A stretch of 64,000 bases of DNA from Gymnothorax reevesii (lineage: Eukaryota; Chordata; Actinopteri; Anguilliformes; Muraenidae), in the NCBI GenBank assembly GCA_029721435.1, contig CM056577.1:115938219-116002218 (forward strand). The letters run 5' to 3'. A program made the position numbers and the translations under genes. The notes below the pieces were generated by a model, which saw only the letters and a program-made list of their open reading frames with translations, was not told the DNA's origin and ran no database searches. How positions within the stretch are numbered: the stretch's first letter is position 1; every line of letters begins with the position of its first letter. Positions 11,901-24,054 of this stretch are shown here, in pieces.

Positions 11901-14900
11901 TGAATACTTGAGCAGTTTTAGCAGTGGAATGCAGAGGTCGTTCCATCACTGGGAAATTGAGTAATAACCTCCACAGTTAAGACAATCGAGAACCATTCTT
12001 GCAAACCGCAGGAAGTACTACTGAATCTGCCACAGCAGAGTGTAGTTGTCGAGCTGATGAGTAAGGTACTAAAATTACCACAAAAATAGGTGAAGTAAAC
12101 AGAATGGCGGCATGTATGCATGAGCCCAACCTACATCTTTATCTTTACAGCATCACCTGCTCGTACAGGACACCTCGGATAAGGATCCACAGAAAGACAG
12201 CTCATATCCTGTGGATGAGCGAAGCAGCTTGTATGTTGTTGTGTGCGTTTGGGAGAAGGGAGCTGCGGTTACACACCTGAGCCACTCCTCTCAGTGGTAA
12301 TAATGAGAGAGTATCTCGCTCACAGTGTGGGGGTATATTCTCCTTTCATTTATTAACCACTGAGCTCAGGAAGTGATGGTGCTGGTGCACATGCCACCTA
12401 TAACATTCTCATGAGATCACAGCATGAGTATGCACCGCTTTCAAAATGTACAATCTTTATTTGAAACAGATCACCTCAGCTCAGAGTCAGTCCAGCCCTA
12501 GAGGGAGGCTTACAGCGGCATGAACATTCCACAGGTGACTCACATTTTAAATCATGCTCGCAGTTTTCAGAAGCATAAATGGCTTATTAATAAATAAATT
12601 ATTTTTCTGTACTGAATTTACCCCATGATTTCATCGCTGTTAGATCGCATATGGAGAGAAACCGTGTCTTCAGTTGCCAATTACAATAATTGGAAAAATG
12701 CGTCAATGAAGGAAAATGATTGAGAACTAGCCAGGACTAATTCTTGTCATAAAGGGACATGTCTGCGCCCCCCAGTTCTCTATTCTAGCACTGGGCCTGC
12801 TGGTGACCATGTGCTGGAGATAATTAGCATCTTGCATTTCAGACAGAATTGTCAGACTCTGCCATCAAGGCTATGAGGTCAGGCCCAGGCAGAACAAACC
12901 CAAGTAAAATCAATGTGTACAAGAGATTGTTTTTAAGGCAAAAAAAAAACAAATGTTTCCCACCACCCCAAGGCAGCCGCCTCTCATTGATGTTCACAGA
13001 CATTTAGGAAGGAACTAGAAAATTAAAAAAAAAAAATTAAAAACCTCAAGATGGCAAAAAGTACATCTGTAAGACCTGATGCAAATGTGTGCAAATTGTC
13101 ATGGAAATATATCAAACTGTTTCTGAGTTATGGGCAAGAAATGGTGAGAACGCCAATGCGGATGCCCACACGGACAGACACAGGAAACCGGACAAAAACG
13201 ATATGTGCCCCCTCCCTTATAGGGGAGACATCACTACTCAACAGCACTGTAGGGGATTGATCGGATTAGATCAATCTAATAGATTCTAGATTATTATAAT
13301 AATATAATTATCTTCTAGATTATTCCAGCCTTTCTAGATTATCATGGAAGATCCTGCTTTCTACCTGCTTAAACAGCTTCGAACAGACACAAACTAAACG
13401 AGCTGCAATGGCCCAGTTATAATCTGCTATTAATGCTGAAAACAGGCCTTAAACTGGCACAGAATCCTAGCTGGTCTTTGCCAGGTATTTATTGGCAGGA
13501 AGATGGTCTAGTCCAGGGCGCGCGGCATCAGCTTGCAGATGAAACTCCTCTTCTCCAACCTGGCGCAGAGAGGATGAGGGCGGGATAAGGACTTTGGATA
13601 TCGCACTCACTTCACGTCCACAAAGCTTCCCGGCCAGCCAGGGCGAGACTCCCAAAGCGCCAGGTGTTAGCAACCCTGTTTACACAACTAATACCTCCAG
13701 ATTATCACGCAGCTGCCTTTCACAGACAGGAAACTCCACTGTTGTAATTATTCTAGTCCCGCGACAGAGCAAAAGCCTTTGAGATCCTGTTAAGCTCCTT
13801 GGAGGACTCTCGTGCACGTGTGCCGTATGGTAAACACCTCCTCACATCTACACAGTGCACTTTAAGCCCTTTATGATTATGCTTTCAGGAATGTGTTTTC
13901 AACATTCTCCAATTAAGACAGTGTTCTAGATCTGTACTGTATTCACTGACCTACTAGCAGGTGATTGTTACATATTCATTAGAATGTATAGTTCAGAACA
14001 ATATGGTGTTTGTGATCTTACACAAAAATGGTGGGGCCAAGCGCCTCTGTAGAAGTGCACTTGTCTTATTTCTGCTCTCTGGTGTCCTTTGAAGTCTGCC
14101 GAAGCCTGTCTGAAAGCCCCAGACAACCAGCCAACAAGCTACTGTAAAAACCCCAAGCCCAGCTGTTTATATTGATAGGCTTAAGAGTAGTCTTTTGACT
14201 CCGCCCACGCACACAGATGTTACTGGGAACAGATTCCAGCCAATGAAAGTTGCTGCTGGGTGCAGATTCCACCCCCGAGATAACTGGCACTGTGCCCAGA
14301 GTCGGCCCCCCTGAATACTCTAAACCAGACCCTGACCTCCCGTTCAGGAGGCCGCAAGATGTGAAAGGTCTCGTAATCTTCGCACATTTCGACTATGTAC
14401 AGCCAGCTCAGCTCTGACCGCAACTCTCTTCATGCTGCCTTACATAACTTCTGAGATACAAGATATTGAACTATATGTTTTACATTGTTTTTTGTATTCT
14501 AAATCTACAGAAGAGAAAGCAGAAACAAAAAAATAAGATTGTCCTTAGCCACAGCTGTGACTCCACTTCAGTGGGCTTCAAATCTCCAGTCCTTCAGCTC
14601 AGAGTGAATCCAAGTCCAGCTTCTTTGTATGAACTATTTTCCATTGAAACTACAATCCCAGCATTGGTCTTTAAACTCATTAGGCAGCAGATCTGCAATC
14701 CGAATGTCCCTCTCTCAGGGCTCTTCCCACCAGTTCAACACTCTTTGACCTCTTCCAGCATTAGGTCCACAATCCAGGAATTGCTCAGAAAACTCTTCCT
14801 CCTGTAGCACTACTATCCCAGCATCCTTAGACAAATTCTTCCTCCTGTGGCACTTCAATCCCAGCATCCTTCAACAAACTCTTCCTCCTGTAGCACTACA

Positions 14901-17900
14901 ATCCCAGCATCCTTCAACAAACTCTTCCTCCTGTAGCACTACAATCCCAGCATCCTTACACAAACTCTTCCTCCTGTAGCACTACAATCCCAGCATCCTT
15001 AAACAAACTCTTCCTCCTGTAGCACTACAATCCCAGCATCCTTACACAAACTCTTCATCCTGTAGCACTACAATCCCGGCATTCCTTAAACAAACTCTTC
15101 CTCCTGTAGCACTACAATCCCAGCATCCTTACACAAACTCTTCCTCCTGTAGCACTACAATCCCAGCATCCTTAAACAAACTCTTTCTCCTATAGCACTA
15201 CAATCCCAGTACCCCTCAAAAAACTCTTCATCCTGAGCACTAAAATCTCAGCCTCCCAGCGAACAGTGCAGTGCCGGTTCAATCCCGTATTTTCTGGTGC
15301 TCACATGGCTTGTGTAGCCCAGGCCCATGAGGCACTGTTCTTGCTCTTCCAGATTATAGCATCTATTCCCACGTGTCTGTCTGCCAATATTCACTCTTCT
15401 TAAGTCTTCCATTATCTTTCACTGGCTGCCAAGGATCAGTCCAGTAAACCCAGTAAAAGCCATATGGGGAAAGAGGGAGCGTTTCTCACCTTGCTGGTGG
15501 TTCCGTCTGCAGCCCAGGGGCTCCTCTGTGGGACCTGGTACACCCCCTGCTGCTGGGCCGAGGCCGGAGACGCCCCAACCTTCTGCTGGTAGCTGAGGCC
15601 TGACGACGAGCCGTGGGAGGCAGGGGACTGGGCCTCAAACATGGGCCCAATGAGCAGCTTAAGGCGGTTGCCGGGGGCGATGCCCTGTCGGCCATGCAGC
15701 GAGCAGAGCCACCAGCCCTCCAGGCCGCCGGTGTTCTGCTCAATCACCGTCAGGATGTCCCCCTTCCGAAAGGCCAGCTCTTCAGGGGACTCCGGGACAT
15801 TGTCGTACAGGGCCTTGGCCATTAGGTTCTGGAACAAGCAGGTGAATGTCCTCGGTCAGTGTGTTTACAGACGTTACAATCATACGAATAACGCTCTGTG
15901 TTCTAAATACCTTAGTATGTGTTACAGACAGTCCTTTCAATCTATAATAGAACTCTATGTGTTGCAAACAACTCTTTAAGACTGAGTGATTCAGACCTAA
16001 GAGTACTTCAGACAACTGGCAGTGTAGTTCAGACTTTAGCATGACAACAAAAAGTGTTTCAATGTTACAGACCTCAGTATGTTACAGACAACTCTTTCAG
16101 TCAGATTGAAACAAGCCAACAGGAGTAACAGACAACTCTTTTAGAGTATAATGAGCCATATTTTGTTATAAACATAAACAATACCATCAGTCAGTGTCTT
16201 ACGGACCTCAGTACGTTACAGACAACTCTCGAGAGAGTGTTACAAGCCTTATTTTGTTATAGACAACAGCATCAGTCAGTGTGTTAGAAAACTGAGTGTG
16301 TCACAGGCAACTCTATCAGTCAGTGCCTCACAGACCCCAGCGTTACAATGAGCAACACACATCTCCTTCAGTGAGTGTGTTATAAACAGTTCAGTGTTGC
16401 CAACAAAAATCTGTCATTGAACACAGCTCTCTTTTAGTGCTTTACAAAAACACTCCTGTTACTGCATTTCATTTCATCATTCCCCCAGAGGTTAGTTTTG
16501 AATGCTGTGTCGTTGTCAGAGAGAAACTTATCCCTACCGGTGGTAAAATACAATCAACTTTATTGCAGGGAAAATGGCTCAGTAGCCAAGTCCCCGACAG
16601 ATTCAGTTATCATTGGCTGCCAGTCGGTCTGTTCCGTGGGAATTTCCACAACGCACAACCAGAGGACAAGCCTTCAAATCACAGCGCAGTGGCGATAACC
16701 CCTCGCAAGCCCTTGCAGTTTATTGCGTCCAGCACTATGCTAGCGCAGGGGTGGTGTTTATCGCATATCCGCTCATAATGCCAACGCTTTCCGGCATTTG
16801 GGAATCTGTCCCAGCGACCACACCGCCTGCTAACCCGCTCCTAGGCGGATTACAGCATCACCATGTCAACTGCTCTTAATACCATTATTACTCCAGCTGA
16901 CCCCCTGAACCCCCCAGCATTTGGCAGTGTTTGCTCCACCACTGGCAGCTTGGCGCTCGTTCAATATCTCCCCCACATTGTAGGGCAGTGCCCACCTATA
17001 GCCCAAACTTTCAGTTAATCACAGCCAGACTGCTCAAGAAAACATCATGCAATAACAGGGACAAAATTCCCACTGCTGCACAGCAATCGCAATGAACTGC
17101 ACTCGTAGTCTTGCAGCTAACGCCGTTTTTCAATTATCACTGCCTCCTCTATGATGTACAACCCCAATGGAGGCATTGCACTGGATGCAGAAACCATAGT
17201 GTGAGTCACGTGATCCCTGAAGTAACCCAGGAAGATGGCTCTGATAGGATGGGATTGCATCGATTTATTATTTATTTATACAAAATAAAAATGCATTTCC
17301 TTGCTCTAAAAGGTCGCACGTCTAACCGGATATTGAACCTCAGGTCCAAATGCTCTGCCTTACACTAGCGCAACAGACTATATATTCACTGGTCGACTTA
17401 GCACTTGTATAGCTGTGCTGTGTTTGAACTTCAGCATATCGGCGCAAGGATTCTCAGTCATAAACCGGCTTTGAAAGCAACAGTTGAATATTTATTGATT
17501 AATTATATTGAAAATACAAAAAAAACAAACCATTTAAGTGATTATACTGCTGAGGTCTTCCAGTACATAGCATAATGGCGAGAGGACTCTCAGATAGACA
17601 GGCTAAAACAATAGCAAGCGCAGATTTACCCACAAACAGCTTTTATGATAGAATATCAAAAGAAAGGTAAGAAAAATGTTTGCTCATCTCTGTAGACTGT
17701 AAAGTGTATGCCTGCTGTTCTTTGAATGTGGTGGCAATTTAAAATGATAAGGCTTATATCGCTGGACTGTCCTTTTTCTGTGGACTGTCCTTTTTCATTT
17801 GAGGTATCGTTTGTATGCATAGCACAAATTCAGTAGAAATGCTTGTGATAGAGCACTGATCTTATTTTATTTAATGTTTTGCTAGATGCTTATTTACTTG

Positions 17901-20900
17901 CTTGGTAGTTGAATTGTCTTCGGTTTAGGTAAAAACGGTCATCACATACTTTTTGCTGAGTTTCTTTGCTTAAGACAGGGGTGTCCAATCTTATCCAGAA
18001 ATGGCTGGTGTGGGTGCTGGTTTTTGTTTGAGCCCAACACTAACAAACCTGATTCTACCCACTAAGGCCCTGATTGAAACCCCTGATTAGTTAATTACTG
18101 GAATCAGGTCAGTAGCACTGCTGGATAAGACAAAAACCTGCACCCACACTGGCCCTTTTCGGATAAGATTGGACATCCCTGGCTTCAGAGGACATGCCTC
18201 ATGACGAGGTTGCTATTAGGAAACATGATGTATTTATTATGCAAATTCATTGCCCCCATTACGGGGGTGTCCAGGCTTAAGGTTAATATTTGTATTCAAT
18301 ATATATTTATATATATTGATTAGGGATGCACCGAAATGAAAATTTTTGGCCGAAACAGAAAACCGAAAATGAGAAACACTTGGCCGAAAACTGAAAACCG
18401 AAACACCGAAAGAAATTATGCCAATATTTAGTACCATTGCATTTATGGCTATGACTGTGTACTTACCTAACTAAAGTCAAGGCATTGCAATGGCATAAAT
18501 TAACATTCACGCTTCAAAAAATAAATCTATTACAAAATTATGAAAATATTTATTTAGCACTGACATTCCAACAAAGCACAATTTAAAATAAAATTATAAA
18601 TAAAATGTTTAACTTGGCCCCACTCATGGATAACCTACAGGCCTATAACTGACTGGCCTATTACTGGCTGCTGAAAAATTGTAAAATATGTTACATGACG
18701 ACAACTGCAGCCCTGGCTGCGATAGACAACTCGCTTCCGCATTATCACTAGGAAACAGGCTTCACTTTCCATCACTGAAACAGGTCTTAAGATTGTGGTT
18801 TTGAAACGTGTGTTGTTTTAGGCAGCTTGATAAATATACTGCGCATTGCCTTACCTTTCAAACAAGGTTGCGTTTGTTCACCGGAAACAGGCTTCACTTT
18901 CCATCATTGAAACAGGTCCTCAAATTATGTTTTTGAAAAGTGTGTTCTTTTAGGTAGCTTGATAAATATACTGTGCGTTGCCTTTCCTTTCAAACAAGGT
19001 TGTATTTGTTCACCGAAGCTACTGCATTTATGAAATGCGTTTCTTTGTCCGTGATCCTGTTCATAGCGAAATTAGAAGCAACGGCGTTGTGTCCGATTCT
19101 GTTTCCCCAATTCCCCTTGAGAAAGTATTTATGCTGCCCCTATTCTACGAAAATTGCGTACTCTGCCATCTCCCACAATTTGCGCGTTTGCCACGTGTTT
19201 TGCCTTCACTTTCAAAGTGGAATGTTAAATGACGCCTGCATGTCAAGCTAATAAACAATAATTGTTTTATCATGTGTGTTATTTGCTTCTTTGTTATGAA
19301 GGAAAAAAGGTAAATTAACATCCGTGTGGTGATTCCATATTTTTCCAGGGGTTGTAGTTAGATTATGGAATACTGATGGTACACAAATGCCTTGAGAATA
19401 TATTGCCATTGTCTATGAATACTCTATGCCTTTTACGGATATCATTGCTTTGTGTTTATATGTGGTACGTATTCAATGTGCAACCGAATCGGACACAACA
19501 CCAGCTGCTATCCTATGCATCGGGACAGTATCAAACAGAAATTGCAACTCAGCACTCACAGACTTTAGTGCCATAAAGTGGTGATAATGGTGCGCGTCCC
19601 CTGATTTAAAACATACAGACAGGCGTGTGCTGGCCGCAGTTTTTGCTTGCGTCATCACAACATTCTGTTTCGGCCGTATTGTTTTGGAGTTAAAAGTTTT
19701 TCGGCCGAAAACCAAAAATGCATTTTTTTGCCTTTTTCGGCCGAAAAGTTTCGGTGGCCGAAAATTCGGTGCATCTCTAATATTGATATAATATATAGAA
19801 TCTTCACTTCAAAACCAGTTTTCATTGAAATAAAACCATTGACTTACTTGTGAACTTCTGGTACATGAAGCAGCCTTTCTCGAAGTGCTCTGAGCAAAGA
19901 ACTGAATGTTTTGTTGATTTGTAAGGTTTTCCACGGTCAATTCTTCTTAATTTAACAAGCCTTTCTTTCAACAGGGCTTCGTTATTTTGCGGAAATTGAT
20001 GGAAACTTATTTTGCCGAATTTTCCAGACGAATTAATGGCATTATTAGTGGTGCAAGCAAGAGCAGCACAAGATTTCACCATTTTCACTGCTGCGATCAA
20101 CCTTTGTGTATATCTTGCTTCGGGGATCACGTGACCACCTACTTAACTTACAACGACTTTATTCCGAAATAGCTGGGACAAAGTGTAAATTGTGAATGAA
20201 ATCAAAAACCAATGACTTTCAAATCACACCAGCCAGTATTTTATTCACAATTGAACAGAGATAACATAGCAAATGTTGACACTGTGAAATTTTACGATTT
20301 AATCCACAAAATGAGCTAAATTCAAATTTGATGGCTGCTACAGGTCACAAAAAGTTGGGACAGCGGCCTGTTTACCGTGGTCTAGCATCTGCCTTCTTTT
20401 AAACACAGAGTGGAGGCGTCTGGGCATTGAGGAGACACGTTTCTTGAGTTTAGCCATTGGAATTTGATCCGACTCTTGTTTAATACAGGCTTCCAGCTGC
20501 TTGAGAGTTTTGGGTCTCCTACGAAGGACTTTTAGTTTAATTGTACGCGAAATGTTTTCAATCGCTGAAAGATCAGGACTGCAGGCAGGCCAGTTCAGAA
20601 CACGCTACTATGAAGCCATGCTGTTTTAATAGCTGAAGCATGTGATTTTGCATCGTCCTGCTAAAATACACAAGGCCTTCCCTGGAATAGGTGTCGTCTG
20701 GAGGCGAGGACACGACGCCCATGATTTCCAACAAGAATGTCAAATTTGGACTCGTCTGACCACAGGACACTTTGCCACTTTGCTACAGTCCATTTTAAAT
20801 GAGCCTTGGCCCACAGAACACAGCAGCGCTTCTGGATCATGCTCAACAATGGCTTTTTTTTCGTATGACGGAGTTTAAGGTGGCATCTGTGGATGGCACG

Positions 20901-23900
20901 GCAGACTGTGTTTTCAGACAGTGGTTTCTTGAAGTATTCCAGGGTCCATTTAGTAATGTCAATGACAGAATCATGCCGATGAGTGATGCAGTGGTGTCTG
21001 AGGGCCCGAAGATTACGGGCATCCAGTAAAGGTCTTCGGCCTTGTCCCTTACGCACAGAGATTTTTCCAGTTTCTCTGAATCTTTTGGTGATGTTATGTA
21101 CTGTCGATGATGAGACCTTCAAAGCCTTTGCAATTTGATGTTGAGGAACATTGTTTTTAAAGAATCCACAATTTTTTCACGCAAGCCTTCACAGGTCTTT
21201 ACTTCTGAGAGACTCAGCCTTTCTAAGACATCCCTTTTATAGCCAATTATGATACACACCTGATGCCAGTAAACTTAATTACTTGCTAAATGTTCTTACA
21301 GCTGATTTTCTTATATATTAATGACTTTTTCATCCCTTTTTTGCCTGTGTCCCAACTTTTTTTGTGACCGGTAGCAGCCAGAAAATTTTAAATAAGCTCA
21401 TTTTGTGAATAAAAATGTAAAATGTCTCAGTTTTAACATTTGAAATGTTACCTACGTTCTATTGTAAATAACATACTGGCTCATGTGATCTGAAAGTCAT
21501 TGCATTTTGATTTTATTCAAAATTTACACTTTGTCCCAACTATTTCGGAATCGGGGTTGTTCAATGCAAGGTCCTCTTTACCGTTAGAGTGCTGAATGTA
21601 AATATGTGTATATATTATGAATATGTATATGTGTGTATATATTAAACTAGGCTTATGCTGTCGGAGGCGACGGCTGGGGGTATATCCCCGAACGCACCCA
21701 ATCCTCCAATTCCCCAATCCTTGAATAGACCTTGAATAAACTTGCATTTGAACTTAATTTCAGGTCAATCGGACAAATGGTTCTGAAGATATGGCCAAAA
21801 TGGTAATTTTCCATCACAAAGCGCCACCTGGTGGAAAAATATTGAACCGTACAGGTATGATGCCATCATGTGACACGTTGTGAGGTCATGACCTTGCAGT
21901 TGCACATAGTTTCATGTCAATTGGAGAAATAGTTCCAAAGATTGAATTTTATGTGACAAAGCTCCACCTTGGGTTGAACCAAACAGGTATAATGTCATCG
22001 TGGGACACATCCTCAGGGCATGACCTTTCATTTGCAATTGATCTGAGGTCAATCGGACAAATATTTCCAGAGATATGATAAAAACAGTGATTTTTTCAGT
22101 TTTTGGCCCCTGGTGGCCAATCTAGACATTGTAAATTGTCCAAAATCGAATCAGTTCTTCCTCTTTATGATACTTACTCATATGCAAAACTTGGAATTTC
22201 TAATTTAAATATTACTGCAGTTATCGCGTTAACACGTAAATCAGTTTTTGGCCCCTGGTGGCCAATCTATAGATCGTAAATTGTCCAAAATCGAATCAGT
22301 TCTTCCTCTTTATGATACTTATGTGGAAAAGTTGAAATTTGTAATTGAAATATTACTAGAATTATCGCAGAACAGTGATTTTTTCAGTTCTTGGCCCCTG
22401 GTGGCCAATCTAGAAATTGTAAATTGTCCAAAATCGAATCAGTTCTTCCTCTTTAGGATACTTACTTATATGCAATACTTGGAATTTCTAATTGAAATAA
22501 TACTGCAGTTATCGCGTTAACACCTGAATCAGTTTTTGGCCCCTGGTGGCCAATCTAGAGATCGTAAATTGTCCAAAATCGAATCAGTTCTTCCTCTTTA
22601 TGATACTTATTTATGTGCAAAATTTGAAATTTGTAATTGAGATATTACTGAGGTTATCGCGTTAACACATAGTGCGGCGGCGGCGGTCGGACCAAAAACA
22701 TAATATCCCCGGAACGCCATTCGGCATTCGGGGATATAATTATCTGGTGCTGTTGAAAGACTATCATGTGTCAACTTGTTTAAAAGAGATCCCATGCCAG
22801 AGCTCTTTTAAACAAGTTGCCACGAGATAGGTTTTCAACAGCTTTGATATCTTACATCACAGAACAACAATCGTTGCATCTAGTGTTCTAAGGGTTGATA
22901 CACGTATAGAGTGCAGTGTGTGTGTGCTTATTTTTTTGCACAGAAAAGGACTGTTCTGCTTGGTACAAGTTTACCGGGCATGCCCAGGGACCTCTCTAAG
23001 TCATGGACCGGACGGGCCATTCCCAACAGGGTTTACAAAGCATCCCAGAGCCGCGCAGGGTCCTCCTGCGGTGCGGCAGTGGTGGCGGCCACGAGTGACT
23101 CACTTTTTAAAAAAAAATAAAACAGGGCTCAGAGAATATCCACAGAATTAGCACACAGAGCCATTACGAAACCGCCGAACACTGCGCAAGGCAGGGCCCA
23201 CCGCTGACCCCCGCAATCCCACCACTCCCATCCTATCCTGGACCTGGAACTTTCCAGAACCCAGCACTGGCCCAGCAGCTATGGGCTGAGACACAGCTGG
23301 CATTGACCAGGGGCAGAGGAGGGGAGAGAGGAGCAGGCATTGTAAAAGAGGTCCAGATAAAGGGCACACGCTTAAGGGGTTGGATTTGCTCTGCTAATGC
23401 TCAGAAGGAGGTGCTGTGGGAACCTTCTAGATCTCTTAAAAACAGACGACCTCAGTCAGAACTTAGTCAAGATGAGAGTCTTGACAAAGCCATTTCTGAC
23501 GCCATTATTTTAGACACTCAACACCTCAACTCGGCAATTCTCACTCACAATTCTGCTCGCTTTCCCACTCTGTCTCTCCCTCGCTCTCTCTCTCTAGCTC
23601 GCTCTTGTTGGTGCTGGAGTGCTGATGATGCACTGAGATTCTGCAGAAAAGTGCAGCATTCGCTAACAGCTAAAAACCACAGCTTTGACCCAGTTCTTGC
23701 TAACTTGAGCAAATGGTAAATTTGTCACCGCTGACTTTTCACAAAAGCTGACTGTTCACATCACGACCACAACCTCTGCACGGTAGCTACCTTTCTGTTA
23801 ACCATCTACTGAGAGTCCATTCAATCGACAGCGACTCACATCTAAAAATACCAAGAAAGCAAACTAGAAAACAAACTTCAAGCAAACCTTTTTATTACAT

Positions 23901-24013
23901 GTATACAGTACATGCACAAAATGTTTTCATCCACAAATAAGTATCATTCCCTGGCACTTAGAAACCGCACCTAAACCATCTGCATTAAAATACAAAAATG
24001 TTAGGGCACACAT

Positions 24014-24054
<41 letters not shown>

